A stretch of 64,000 nucleotides of DNA from Emydura subglobosa (lineage: Eukaryota > Chordata > Testudines > Chelidae). The stretch spans positions 59,044,148 through 59,108,147 of the forward strand of contig ML679966.1 of the NCBI GenBank assembly GCA_007922225.1, read 5' to 3'. The translations under genes were made by a program, and so were the position numbers. Shown here one piece after another: positions 1 through 12,184 of the stretch. The notes under the pieces are model-generated. The model worked only from the letters and a program-made list of their open reading frames with translations, was not told the origin of the DNA and did not search any database. Each line of letters opens with the position of its first letter. Position 1 is the first letter of the stretch.

Positions 1-1158
1 GGCAGACCTCGACCGGCAGTCTCCTGGCTTGCGCTGCCTCCAGTGCTGGGGATTGATGTTAGCGCCAAGAGGGAGACTCCACATTCCGTGTCGGTGCAGG
101 TCAGCTCGACTACATTGACCTGGAGCGACTACTAGGGGAGCAGCTCTGTTCTACCCTGGGTGACCGTCCGGCAGGAGATCTTCCTCCCCGTACCAGGGAT
201 CTCCTCCGCCATTCAGGGGGACCCAATGCGGGTTTCACTCGTGACACTGGCCCCTTCTCCCTTGGCAGAGGGCGGGGCATAGGTGGCGTAGGCAAGGCCA
301 GCCAGGCTCTTGCTGCCTGAAAAGCCTCTGATGTCGATGGCGTCAGCAGGGGCACTCTCCCACTCCCAGGAGTTGGGAGAGGCTCCCTAACTGGAGATGC
401 AGGCACCAGAGAAAGGGCTTCTATGGGCTGAGCTCGGTGCATCTCAGTAGTCGACCCCGCCTGTACTGACGGCACAGGAAAGTGTCCGCGCTTCCACATG
501 CTGTTTCCTCTTCTTCAGTACCGGTGAGGCTGCACGGTGCCGAGTTGCGGATGGTGTCGACGGTCCGCTCTGTACCAATGGCACACTCAGTACCGAGGCG
601 GAGCAGGTCGGCTAAGACGCTGGGTGGAGCGCTGCCTCCATCAGCAGGGCTTTAAACCATATTTCTCTGTCGTTTTGAGTCCTCGGTTTGAAAGCCTTGC
701 AGATTTTACACTTATCCTTTCTGTGGGCTTCCCCCCAAGCACTTAAGAGAGCTGTCGTGGGGGTCGCTGAGCAGGAAGGCCTTCCCGCAGGAGGCAAACA
801 GCTTAAAGCCCAGCGACCGGGGCATGTCCCAGCCGCACAAAGTCCCCAGCTGGGACTGCCTTATCACTAACTACACTTAACTAACTAAAACTAAGCACAG
901 AACAAAAGTCCAAAGAAGGGGAATAGTACTTGCTGCAAGCAAGGCTAGTTCCAGCAACCGTCACGGGCGGAAAGAAGGAACTGAGGGGCGTAGGGCCAGC
1001 AGAGCCTCATATACCGTGGTATGTGCGCGGGGCTCCAGGGGGCGCCAGAGCCGGTGCTATGGGATCTGCTAAGTGGAAAAAAAGTCCAGGTAACCGTACA
1101 CGGAGGCGTGCACACACCTATAGTGGAATGGACATGGGCAAGCACTCGAAGAAGAACC
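1..1158 (-). mobile_element. DIRS retrotransposon, 5' part, truncated by the window edge (copy 4)
   Basis: This is the 5' end of a minus-strand DIRS-type element. From right to left it holds the 5' inverted terminal repeat (about 925-1158), an A/T-rich leader (about 840-925) and the start of gag (1-835). The gag part matches the two better copies: the block HRKDKCKICKAFKPRTQ near 705-745 and the proline-rich segment TPEAF-type/LALPTPPMPRPLPREKGP near 240-320. Gag is broken: the first CxxC half and the HRKDKC half lie in different frames, and positions 110-499 are a third open piece. The rest of the element lies to the left of position 1. Confidence 0.85.
925..1158 (-). repeat. 5' inverted terminal repeat of DIRS copy 4
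   Basis: The sequence aligns along its length with the 5' terminal repeats at 17,743-17,953 and 37,994-38,192. It shares the GTCACGGGCGGAAAGAAGGAACTG block, the CTCCAGGGGGCGCC block (1033-1046), the GTGGAATG..CATGGGCAAGCACTCGAAGAAG end, and a degraded TATA-like element read on the minus strand (GGTATATGAGG near 1010-1020). The outer end is placed at about 1,156-1,158 by comparison with the other copies. Confidence 0.8.
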
Positions 1159-2996
1159 TACAATTATATTTTCATTAATTTTATGTAATGTTGAAAAGAC
1201 AGGTGTGTGTGTGATGTGTTGTATCTCCCTTTGTTTAAATATCTAGAAGGAGAAAGTAAAAAACATACTCCACTAGGGAAGGAAGCACAAGGCAGAAAAT
1301 TGCACTAGCAGATGATCAAGTGAATCACTTCAGTTTCACATAGTATCAAGGAAAAAGCCAGTATGTGAGAGACGACAAGAGATGTTGGGTAGAGAAGGAA
1401 TTATGTTGAGATGAGAGAGAAGAGAAAGGGATAAAAACAAAGAAACATAGGAGAAGAGCATAAATGAAGAGAGGAGGAAAACTAGAAAGTCAGTGTGTAT
1501 GGAGAAGAATCATCCAAACAACTATATGGTTCAGTTTTGTCTGGAATTCTAGAACAACAACTTAGCTAATAGAAGATAAACTCTAATCATTTAACCCATG
1601 ATAATACAGTACAAAAAGGGTTTACTGTGTTATGGGCTTTATTGAGTTTTCCAACACTTACAATTGGAGGAAATAAGGATAATCCTTCTAAAGAAAGAAA
1701 TGCAGAATATTTAAATCAGAACTTTTTTTACAGTATTTCTATGTTCAGGGGTTGAATTTTTGGTAGCATATTTGAAGAAATCTGTTAGTTGTTCTGACAT
1801 GCATCAATCTGCTGGTAAGTGAACTGTCAAGGGTTTTTCATGTTGTTTATAGATAGAAGGGAAGTAAGTTTTTTTGGTTGAGTTTGAATTAATCTGGTTT
1901 TATTTTTTGTAAATAATCTGAAAATAAAACCACAGCAAATATTTAAAAGGATTTGCACAGGCATATAAATTGAGGATTTGAGCATGCACACATCTCTGTA
2001 CTGCATTGTGAATCAGAAGCAACAATCATGAAATAACACAGAAGTTTTAATGCAGACACTTGAAAATTTTTCCCCAGACAGCTGTCCTTACAGAACTCAT
2101 TGTTAGTACACTACTTAAAGCGCCTAATACATTAAATGAAAACTCAGGTATTTATTGCTAAATACTAATCCCAGCAAAAATAGAAACTTGGGTGTACCTA
2201 ATTTGCTTAGTGCTGTATTTCATTTAGTCTTTTAGAAAGTTATTATCCCAATAAAATAGTTCAATTACATATTTGTATTCTTGCTTTAAAGCAAGAGTTT
2301 TTCGATATCTTTCAATAGTCAACATCTACCAGTACATGAAGCTTTCTACTCTATATAATGAATCAGTTGCGCTAATAGGAACAAGCTGGCTACCTCCCTA
2401 ACGGCAATAAATAAGTGTACTGTGTGACGATAATATAGCAGACTGTGAAACAGAAGAGTTGGGTTTACTTGTATACAGGTCTTGTAATAGGCCCCTTATG
2501 TTAATGCAGTAAATCCTTTCAAGGGTAAATTTTCTGAAAACATTGCCTACAAACATTTTTAGGTACCTGATTATGCATACAAAATTAGTCAAGCTACAAT
2601 TTGTGAATACTGCATTCTTTCAGCAGATAGAGACTGCATGCATGCATACACAGATAAATTGTACGCACAAGAAGTTGGCAGGCAAGGATGCAAAAAACTA
2701 TTCAGAATGCATGGAAACAACTCATCCATACATATCACTTAGCTATGGCCTTAAATGTAAAGAGTTTCAATTGTTCTATAGGAATGGTTTGTGTTTAAAT
2801 CCCACCGGTACTGAATGCCTTTATTTTCTAGAAGGTGTTAAAGAACTGTAGCCAGTCTGTGTGTTGCACCTGATTTTAAGATCTTTAAAGTTGCTGTTCT
2901 CAATTTTCTGGGCAGAATGCAGTGCCACTCTTGAGCCATAGCTGTCAGTACTTGTCTCAGTACTGACAGCTCTGGCTGTCACTGATGTATTTCTTA
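1159..2996. other. Intergenic sequence without a recognisable feature
   Basis: This is A/T-rich unique-looking sequence. Short open frames (for example 2398-2592 and 2543-2851) have no recognisable protein similarity, no splice signals of note and no conserved motif. I see nothing to annotate. Confidence 0.6.
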
Positions 2997-3283
2997 GGCT
3001 ATGTCTACACTTACCTCGGCGACAGTCAACCGGAGTTATGCAAAGTACGCAAAAAACTTGCGTAACTTCCGTTGACTTCTGGGCTTCTCTTCTGCACACT
3101 GACTTCACTGCAGTGTGTTGATGGGAACCGCGATCCCGTCGGCGCAGCGCTATGCCACTTGAGAAGGTGGTCTTAGTATGTCGACTTCTGGATTGACTGA
3201 GCGGGTCTTCACTGACCGCTCAGTTGATCCAGATAAATTGATCCGATGGTGGCGACTTTGCCACCGTCAGTGTAGACATAGCC
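2997..3283. repeat. MITE with GGCTATGTCTACACT terminal inverted repeats
   Basis: A 287-bp segment begins GGCTATGTCTACACT and ends AGTGTAGACATAGCC, an exact 15-bp inverted pair. It has no coding capacity, as expected of a non-autonomous DNA transposon. Copies with these termini are very common in turtle genomes. I could not define a clean target-site duplication at the flanks, so the superfamily (hAT is my guess) is open. Confidence 0.8.
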
Positions 3284-3523
3284 TCAGGGTATGTTGTCAT
3301 GGCTGGCTCCGCGGTGATCGATTCAGCAGGATCAATTGAGTGGGTAATGGAGACCCGCTCAATCAATCCCAGATGGGCTCTCTGGTTGACCACGGTAATC
3401 TACCTGCCCTAAAGGAGTAAGGCTGTGTTGACGGGAGGATGTCATGAAGACGCTGCAGTACGGCAACGTAATGTAGCTTGCATATCTCCCGTCGACCACC
3501 AGCAGCAGTATAGACAGAGCCAA
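3284..3523. repeat. Second, more divergent MITE-like repeat adjoining the first
   Basis: The segment starts CAGGGTATGTTGTCATGGC and ends CAGTATAGACAGAGCC. Read on the minus strand, the right end is GGCTCTGTCTATACTG, a decayed form of the GGCTATGTCTACACT terminus of the neighbour. It contains GATC-rich internal inverted segments (GATCGATTCAGCAGGATC). It probably represents a second, older family member lying in tandem. Confidence 0.55.
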
Positions 3524-4512
3524 AGTGTTTCTATTTACTGAAATTAATAACGTTCACCAGCTCACTGTTCCTATGTGCCTTCCACTACTGAGAAACCCTA
3601 ATCTTGTAAATTAAATTTGCTTCCACATGCAATGACTAACAAAATGGACACTAGCTTGGGAACAAAGCCACTGGGAATACTTTTCAAACATCTGTACGTC
3701 AGTCCTCCTCCACTCTGGCCTGAAAAGGAGCTCTGCAAAGTACTTGTTGCTGGCTGAGCAATTTGAAAACCACCACCCATTGCCAGTGTTAACAGCTCAT
3801 GGTTTTATCATGAGTCTCATGATTTTTCGTGTTTGTCTTAAAGCCCAGCTACTGGAAATTTGGTTAGAAGAGAATCTCAGCTTTCTTTTTTAACGTAACC
3901 CATCTGCCAGGTGTCAGTCACACCAAGGGCCAGGTTCAAACTTCTTGGGGTTCCTCTGAATAACCACCACCACCAGTGTGAACCCTCACCCAGAAACTTG
4001 GGAAAACTAAATACTTTCCATAAGCCCCTTCACCGACATATTTTCCTGAGTTTCCAGAAACATTAAGTTTGTGCATAAAACAACACAGTTAATTTTATTA
4101 AGGGGGAAGTCCAAAGTGAAGACTTTAAAAAACAGGTACCTAAAACAGAGCTCGAGCCCACATTTAGATGCGTAAATAAGTTACCTGATTTTGAAAAGAG
4201 CAGAACACCCCTCTGCTCTCACTGACCTATTTAGCTGGAGTAAACTGGCAAAATTAGACTTAAAAAACTGATTTTTTCTATATTTTTTGATTTAGCATTT
4301 CTTTAAATGAATTAGATCCTTTTTTAAACCCTTCTTCACAGGGACTCCACCTGCTTGTCTCCGGACAAGGGCACCATTTTTTGAGAGGCTGTCCTCAGAC
4401 TTAATTATGACACTTAGACTACTAGATACTTGCGTAGGGCTTTGAGAACCTCATCAGACGGCTCATGAAATCAAGTACTAAAGGTGACAGAGTCAGACCA
4501 TTTATTTTTAAT
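3524..4512. other. Intergenic sequence without a recognisable feature
   Basis: The sequence is unremarkable and moderately A/T-rich. No coding, RNA or repeat feature could be supported by eye. Confidence 0.55.
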
Positions 4513-4513
4513 A

Positions 4514-4626
4514 GGGTGACCAAATAGCAAGTGTGAAAAATTGGGACGGGGGTGGGGGATAATAGGTGCGTAGATAAGAAAAATATCTGGACTGTCCTTA
4601 TAAAATCGGGACTCTGGTCACCTAGT
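4514..4626. repeat. Short MITE-like repeat with GGGTGACCA/TGGTCACC termini
   Basis: The segment opens with TAGGGTGACCAAATAGCAAG and closes with GGGACTCTGGTCACCTAG, so the two ends form a short inverted repeat (GGTGACCA against TGGTCACC). The middle (TGTGAAAAATTGGGACGGGG, ATAAAATCGGGAC) matches a repeat I recognise from turtle intergenic DNA. It is non-coding. Confidence 0.65.
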
Positions 4627-6852
4627 TTGTAATAAATTCGATAGGTATATGATGTAGAGCACCAAATTCCCAACTCTCCTGCACTCCACAGGCATGCTAA
4701 CTCTGGATACTTCCTCACTCTGAATAATGAAAGCAAGCCCTACACACAAATATCAACCAAATATTTATGCAAAGCCCTCCGTGTTCTGAAAATTACTACC
4801 AAATGCTGTCAGATTAGGATTTTTTTCCCCCCCACACACACTAAAACTGCAGTACCTCCAAATAAGCACATGAGGTCTCCTATCACACACAAGTTGGACA
4901 TTTCCCTCCAGCAATAGCCATATTCCCTTCATACCATAATAAAAATAATACTGCATTGAGAGATTCAGGATCTCTCAAACCATTCTCCCAAGATCTTGAC
5001 TTGGGTAAGTAATACATCAAACCCTCTGGTCACGAGTTTGGTAGGAAAGAAGTGGAAAGCTACTAACACATCGTTGTTTTTAAAAATATGCAAAGTGGGG
5101 CTCCCTCCAAGTCAGGGAGCAAACACATGAGCAGGGAGAAGTGGAAAAGTTTGCACTGCCACCTTGAGCTTCCCTCCCTCGGGGGCCCCCCCCCCCCCAC
5201 ACACACACCATATCTTTCCCTCAGACTGGGTTTCTGCTCTGGAATTTACTTCCGTATTGCCCGTTTATCATTAATTGTGTGTTTAGTTTACTTTGGTTTA
5301 GGTGGTTACAGGTGGTCAGGCACAGACAGGTAGGGCAGGAAATTTAAGAACATGGTGTTGATTCACAACCTTGCAGGTTCCATTGTTGCTCCCTCTCTTG
5401 CACTGGGGTTCTGCCTGGGAAGAGAAGATTGTTGAGACTCCACAAGAGCATCATCAGCCCTGAGTTATGCCAGATTAAACCATCATAACTCATGGCTGAA
5501 TCTAGCCATATTAATAAAGAATTCCAGTGTATTTAAAAAATATATCAAAGTTTACATGTTCTGCATCAGGTGTTGCATGTCCCACCATGCAGTAAAATCA
5601 GCTTTGCCTCCCTGGTTCTGTCTCTTTTAAAGTGAGGAGATCTTGTTTTTGCGGTTGAATCCTGTGAACAAACACTAGCAGAAGAAAGCTTTGAATATTG
5701 GTTCATTGTCATACCCTAGATGATGACTTTTCCATTCCATCCTGATTCATGAGAAAAAACGCTTTAAATTAACACAGTAAAATATATACAACTTGTAACA
5801 AAGGATTCTCTGAGTTTGTTAGAAATCTCTGGCAAACATTGAAAAGTGGCTTAGCAAATTATGGTAAAATTGACCTTCACTGATAAGGTAATCACCAAAA
5901 ATCAGGAAATAGGGTATCTCACAAGTTTACTGACCTAGGTAACAAGCCTGTGATCCTTACTCTGGCCAGACTCCCAATGAAGTATATGGGGGGCTTGGTT
6001 TGAATATGTGGTTTGCCATTGACTTCTACAGTCTGACTTCTAGTCAGACTCTGCAGAGGTGCATATAGAAAATCTCTGCTTTAATTTCTATTCCTTTGGA
6101 TCCTTCAGCATCCATTTCTGACTGCATGAATCTTTCCAGTGTGCAACTCATTTCTTTTTTCTGAATCACTCAAACACCCTCAACACACTCCACTATCCAG
6201 TCCTTTTTCTCCAGCTAGTCCATCTATCCAAAAAAGTGTACATAATTCTTTGTATGGGTAAGAATCTGATCTTCTAATATCTTTGTCAATGCAGATTAAG
6301 ATCAAAGGAGGACTTTACACATTCAAATTGTACTGTACTTTCCTCAAATTCAATTTGCCCCATGATTTTATTTCTAAACAAATGGTAAGTGGAGATATTT
6401 CATTACCTGCTACCCATCAGATCAAAGAGAGTCCTTTAATGAGTTCAAATGGCAGAACATGCCCCCCCCCCCCCCACACCTTTATTTATAATCAAAGCAT
6501 AAATTCACTGCTAAAACATTTGGAATGAATATAGACTTCTTTACAGTAAAAGCACAAAATTCCGAAACTATTGTCATTAGTTGTTACTGCTCCTGACACC
6601 TAGCACTTTTTTAAAAGGTAGTATGGGGAAGAAAAATTTTTACAAGTAACTTTCTCTGTCAGCATCGTAGTCTTTCCAATTATCTTAGTTATATTTGCTT
6701 GGCTTTGGTAGTGTTTTTTTGGGCTTTTTTTGAGGCGGCGGGGGGGGGGAGGGGGTTTGGCACTGGTTTGTAACAATGAGGTTTGTTCTATCTTTTTAAA
6801 ATTTGTGGTAATAAAGAAATAATGGAAATAGGGTCTCTAACTTCAGAGGTCT
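4627..6852. other. Intergenic sequence; poly-C tracts only
   Basis: No gene is visible. There are homopolymer C runs at about 5187-5199 and 6463-6476, a short CA run after the first, and a G run at about 6740-6750. Open frames such as 6283-6528 span the C run and look accidental. Confidence 0.55.
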
Positions 6853-7971
6853 GTGTGGCACTCCGTACTCCAAGTAGTACCCTGGAATCCCATATTCACC
6901 AATGTCATATAATTATCATATGTTTTGTACAAGGTATGCCTTGTGAGATATCATATGAAAAGTCCTAAACTTTAATATCCTGTTGGATTGTATGTGCTAT
7001 CATTGTATGTGAAGTTATGAAGATTGCTATACGTGTCACTGAAATATGTTGTGATGTTGGGAACACCCACAACCAGTCTTTCAGATACAACAATGGAGTA
7101 GCCATGGATAGCCAGACAGTATTAATGGCACATTGAAACCCATCAAGGAAATAATCCACTATCTAAAGACTTCTCACAGACAGCACATATGCAATGGAGG
7201 CTGCTTGACCAATGGGGACTGCCTGATCCCTCACATCATAGCAAAGATCCTTCCAGCAAACTGGAAGAAAGTATAAAAGAGGGGAAGTGACATCACTTGG
7301 CCTCTCTTCTCCACTATCTCAGCACCTGGAAGAGCACCTGGAAGACAAAGACTTTGAACTAGCCCTTAAATAATAATAACGGCTGGAAGGTAATCCCACC
7401 TTATGTATTGAGGAACAGAAACCTGCTTGTACCCTCTGTCAGGGTGAGACACTGATTGATTCAAATCCTGTTCAGTTTGTAGAATTTAGACTGCAAATTT
7501 ACTTTTGTTTCTTAAGTAACCAACTTTGATCTCTGTGTTTGCTATTTATTATCACTTAAAATCTATCTTTCTGTAGTTGACAAATCTGTTTTATATTTTA
7601 CCTAAAACAGTGTGTTTTGATTGAAATGCTTGGGAAATCTCAGCTTAGTTTACAAAGGCTTGTGTGTGTCCACTCCACACTGAGGGAGTGATGAACTTAA
7701 TGAACTTACACGGGTCAGGCCTCAAGACAGTACAGTTCCAAGGTGCAAGACTAGGGAGCTGGGGACTCTAATGTTGGTTCATGAGTGGCTGAGAAATCAT
7801 TCATGTAACTCAGTTGGGGGTGTTCCTGCCTATGGATGGCTGTGTAAGTGCAGTACCTGCCAAAGGTTTGTAACTTGACATCAGCATCACAGTGTGAGGG
7901 CCAGCCCAGGTTGGTGGGACAGAGGGCTCGGTGGTCTTACAGTTCAGTCACACCCTGGGGATCTTGTCAGA
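6853..7971 (+). mobile_element. Solo LTR-like sequence (about 1.1 kb)
   Basis: The stretch starts TGTGGCACTCC and ends GGGGATCTTGTCA, giving TG...CA borders. It carries a good promoter-like TATAAAAGAGG at about 7273 with an A/G-rich run after it, followed by a T-rich region to about 7600. I recognise this general LTR type from turtle genomes. No gag or pol sequence lies on either side, so I read it as a solo LTR left by recombination. The exact borders are estimates, and a target duplication could not be fixed. Confidence 0.6.
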
Positions 7972-10719
7972 GTCTGATCTCAAATTACTAAAAGTTTCTA
8001 ATGCATATGACAAAAGAACAAAAACAAAGAGAAATTAATTGCTGATACGAAATCCCATGTTCCTTCTGGAGTATAGTTTTGCTTCAAGATGATTACGTTT
8101 TATGTTCATCACTGCATGTGTTCTTGGGATGGTGGAAAGGGCTGGCTTGCATGCACCTATACAATTAACTCGTGGAACGTCAAATCTGTTGAGGTTACAT
8201 ATAATCATTTTGCATACTATCTTAACTAACATGGTTTAGCTAAATGAGTTGAAACAAATGTTTTGGGAGTGTAAGGTTGTGAGTTTTAACATCAGTGCCA
8301 CAAATAGCGTGTAAGATTGGTTGATATCAGTATTGTCTGTATGTATGCCATCTTCAGATCATTACAATAACATGGGGCCTCATCAGTTCATTATTATTTA
8401 AGGACTATTTTTACTAAATAGAAAGAGGTAAACACAGTGCTAAATAATGTCAACAGTTTTAACTGAATCTATATCTGTGTAAGATTTAGAACAAAGTGAA
8501 TGGAATTAGAACACGAGCTACACAGTCAACAACCAGTTCTATATTAAGCATATTCTTTTGGCAGATTTATGAGGTATATTGATTGGATGCATCTGGCCAA
8601 CCCCAGGTTTTTAAAATCCTAGCACATTTCATTTGTGAAATCATATTTCAGCTGAAAACAAGTGACCTTCACCAAGCAAACAATATTTTTAATACCCATT
8701 TGAGCATGCATTCTTCCAGAATAAGAAAATCTATGGGAAAAGGACATGTTTTAACCTTGACTGTGCACAATATGTTTTCAGGGAGCAAAAAATAAGTATG
8801 ATGTTTTAAACATTTGCTCATGGAGTCAATGTTTTTCATGCATATTCATATTTTTAAAGACATGGTCCCTGCCTCAAGGAACTTACGATACAAATTATGC
8901 ATCTATATACGATGGAACAAGTGAAGGTAACAATCAATCGGAAGGGAATGGAGTAAAAGTCACATTGTGCTGAAACTGTACACAGAGCTTGTATATTAGA
9001 CAAATATTTGTATGAGTTAAATATACAAAGATATTGAGAGATACAGGGCTGAAAGGAGAAGGGAAAGAAAAATAAAGCAAAACATAAACCCAACCACCAA
9101 AGGAAAACTCAGCAGCAATAGCAATTTCTTTGACAATCCCAGGTGAATAATAAGAAAACAACACTGATTGCTAGCCTTAATCAGCCTTTATATGTTCTTA
9201 TTTTAACAAGGATATCATAACATACTAAAAATGGCACAGCCCCGGAGAGAGCCTGCAGCCAATCAAATCACAGGGCAGGATACAATTGTCAAACATGCTC
9301 ACTCAGTGTGAAAGGGAGACATGATAACATGCAGTAGACTGGTATTTTGCATACACCCCATTTTAGGTAAGTATACTCTGACCAACAGAGATACCCAGAA
9401 GCCTTAATTTCACATGCAGTGCCATTTTGTTATGAACTGTGGCCACATACAGACTGTCGTCATTCACACGGATTGTACCCAGGACCTATGGTGAACTCAA
9501 GAAAGGGAAACACAATAAAGGAGGGCAAAAGCTGTGCTATAAGGATGCTTTGAAAAGGAACTTGAAGATTGCAAATCTTCCCAGTTCTCTATGTTAATAA
9601 GTTGCCAGAGATAGGTGTAAATGGAGATCTGTCACGTATGATTCTATCCAGGCAGTTGACACGCACAGAGAGACAGCGTATCAATGGCAGCATCTTCAAC
9701 GGCATAATATCAAGCAGTTCTCCAATTTCTCCTGCCAAAACTGTCACAGAGACTTGGTTTCAAATGCTGGACTCGCTTCTCATCAACGAGCTAACAAGTG
9801 CTAAATTTCCCTCCTCCACAGTCATCATCAAGTACAACAGACAGCCAAAAAAAAAAAAACAAAAAAACCCCAAAACCCAGGACCTTCAAAACCAAGTACA
9901 CATCACATGAGCCAAGGCAAAACTCCTTCTGTCATGAGAATGTAATAGGCTGTATAGTTATTGGATCAGATACAAGAGGGAAATGTGGTCTAGGCCTATA
10001 TAGTACAGTAGCAATGAAAGAGAAGTTCCTAGGACTGAAAGACAGGGCATTATGGTTGAAGCATCATTCTTAAGGACGAGTGGTAACTAAAGATCAGCAA
10101 GATAGTCGCTGTGACTGGAATCTGTTGCAGTGCAATGGACACAAGCATTCCCACATTGGAAATGACCTGCACAGATATGAAAAGTAATTTTTCCTACTGA
10201 TGAGAAAGTCATGCTGTAAGTAATAATGTTGAACTCAGCACTTTCACACCAACAGTAAAGAGGTCAACAGGGCTTGGACGATAATGTCCAGGTAGGTATG
10301 TGACTCTCCATCTTGCAAAGACTGAGAATGATGACTAGAAGAATCTTTGTAAAGCCCGCAGGACAGAAACCTGGATAACATTCTATAACAGCGATATTTC
10401 TAATATCAATAAACTGGGTGACAACTGTTTTCCCAACTACAGTTTACAACAGAGGCATAAAGCAAAAATTTGGAATAGTGACAATCTACAGTTTTTACAT
10501 GAACATAACTCCCACCAGGGGAACGGTACACCACAGGATTCCACAAGAAAGGGAGTTTGGGGGGGGTCTTTATCAATTCAGTTGGTAGGCAGTATTTATC
10601 TGGAGTTAAACCACATAGAGGCATGGGAATTAAATAATGAAGAAATGATTGATGCAAATTATGAATATTAAAGTTAATTATGGACACCCAGAATTCCCCT
10701 TCTTGAGAAATCTGGTGGA
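7972..10719. other. Intergenic sequence with one short dispersed-repeat fragment
   Basis: This is mostly unique-looking A/T-rich DNA. Around 8853-8895 the phrase GACATGGTCCCTGCCTCAAG followed by GAACTTACGATAC matches the end of a dispersed amniote repeat seen again at 38,451-38,575. An A-rich run lies at 9846-9875. No gene could be supported. The open frame at 9569-9910 shows no recognisable similarity. Confidence 0.5.
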
Positions 10720-11750
10720 GAGAGCATAAAAGGGGCGTGGCCATTGCCTCCCTCTCTGTCTTTTGCACCACTGTATGCAACGGCCAAAGCAGCAGAGAAG
10801 ATGGGAAGTTCATGGAATGTGCACATGCACACCACATCTCAAAGAAGCAATGTTTTTAATCCTTTGAGCGATTGTGCACATGCACATTTCACTCCAGGTG
10901 ACTCATCAGCAATAGCCTTACAGGCTTAGGGAGCTGAGATTGTAACACTTGCCAAAATTGGCATTGTCATGCGAAGCATGAGTCACAGCGTAACAAGCAG
11001 AAAAGTATGTACAGATTACCTTGATGTTGCCTTGCAGGTATCAGCTATTGGAACATTGCTCAGAAAGGCTGATGAAGTGGACTAAGCCTGGTGGGGTGAG
11101 CCATTATTCTCAGCGGAGAAGAGACTTTAGTAGAGTTTAATGCAGTCAGAAATCCAATGTGAGAATCCCTGAGTTGACATTTATTGATCCTTAAGTCTCT
11201 CAGCATAGTTTATGTAAAGCCTGGGAGAAGTCCTGCAGGGCCTGGTGCAGTCCAGGCAGAATGCCAATGTGCTATAAACATCCAAATTATGAAGTGTTTC
11301 TTCAGCTTTTGAAGAACAAGGTTTCAGAAAAAATACTGGCAAATGAATAGACTGATTCAAGCAGAAAACTGACTACCTCCGGCATAAACTACGGGTGTGA
11401 CCTAAGAGAAACCTTGTTTTTATGGAAAATCGTGAAAGAAGGATCAGCCAGAAAAGCCTTAAGTCCTAGCAGAAATGATTGCTCCCAGAAAAGCTGTCTT
11501 CATAGACAATGGCAATGAGGTTGAAACCATAAGTTTGAAGTGGGGAAGAGGGGGTCCTATGATTTTGGTGAGGATTAGATTGAGATCCCATAGTGATACA
11601 GGATCAGACAATGGAGGACAAATGTTGAATAGACCTTTCAAAAAAACAACCAAGCAACCCTCTACTGGCAGATATAACACAGAAATAGAAGCCGGGTGAA
11701 CTCTCATGGAATAAATGGAAAGGCCTAAGAATTTCAGATGCAACAGATAA
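10720..11750 (-). mobile_element. Old DIRS remnant: ICR-like region plus tyrosine recombinase fragment (copy 6)
   Basis: The minus strand at 11,459-11,743 reads a recombinase piece with DPVSLWDLNLILTKIIGPPL followed by a decayed SWKVAFLVAITSARR-like segment, collinear with the YR genes of the better copies. Further left, 11,010-11,100 (ACCTTGATGTTGCCTTGCAG) parallels the DDQVAALQ region of those YRs. Around 10,828-10,905, CCACATCTCAAAGAAGCAATG and CCTTTGAGCGATTGTGCACATGC look like a decayed internal complementary region. Many substitutions and indels make this one of the oldest copies. The borders are approximate. Confidence 0.65.
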
Positions 11751-11799
11751 TCTAACGTGTGTAACCCTCCACAGGATAGGTGATAAATGATGAGATTGC

Positions 11800-11895
11800 A
11801 CCCAAATCATGGGCATGTACAAGGGGGGGACAAGCAGGGGCACGGCCCCCCCAATAATCAGCAGGCAGGGTAGGGCACGCACTCCTTTCAATATC
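11800..11895. repeat. G-rich dispersed repeat fragment
   Basis: The segment (GGGCATGTACAAGGGGGGG then GGCACGGCCCCCCCAATAATCAGCAG) matches the region at 45,326-45,480, which has the same CCCCCAATAATCAGCAG core after a G run. The family is unknown to me. It lies directly beside the DIRS copy that begins at 11,939. Confidence 0.5.
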
Positions 11896-11938
11896 CTGAG
11901 TATTATCGGAATGAGAGGAATATGACTGCACCTTGCAA

Positions 11939-12160
11939 GAAAACAAGATTACTTACCAGTAACTGTTGTTCTTCGAGATGTGTTGCTCATATCCATTCCA
12001 ATGTAGGTGTGTGCGCGCCCCGTGCACAGATTCCCGGAACTTTTTCCCTAGCAAGCCCCGCATGGCCAGCTCAGGCGCCCCCTGGAGTGCCGTGCTCATA
12101 TTGCGGTATAAAGGGCGCTGCTGGCACCGCGGGTCCCCAGTCCCTTCTTTCTGCCAACTC
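11939..12160 (-). repeat. 3' inverted terminal repeat of DIRS copy 1, with extension
   Basis: From about 11,975 inward this is the inverted counterpart of 17,743-17,953 (shared CATTCCAATGTAGGTGTG, GCGCGCCCCGTGCACAGATT, GCGCCCCCTGGAGTGCCG, GCGGTATAAAGGGCGCTG). The outer 30 bp or so (AAAACAAGATTACTTACCAG..) is absent from the 5' repeat and forms the extension. It contains a TATAAA at 12,107-12,112 on the plus strand and, on the minus strand, the donor-like G|GTAAGTAA at 11,957-11,949. Confidence 0.88.
12107..12112 (+). promoter_or_regulatory. TATA box-like element in the 3' DIRS terminal repeat
   Basis: TATAAA sits in GCGGTATAAAGGGCGCTG, a G/C-rich context typical of a core TATA box. It is the inverted twin of the minus-strand TATAAA at 17,808-17,813, so transcription could in principle start inward from either end. 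Confidence 0.5.
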
Positions 12161-12184
12161 CGACAGTGGGGACGGGGGGTGGGT

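Noticed and set aside
10406..10837. 143-codon open frame on the minus strand
   Set aside because: No recognisable similarity. It partly overlaps the old DIRS remnant, and nothing else supports a gene.
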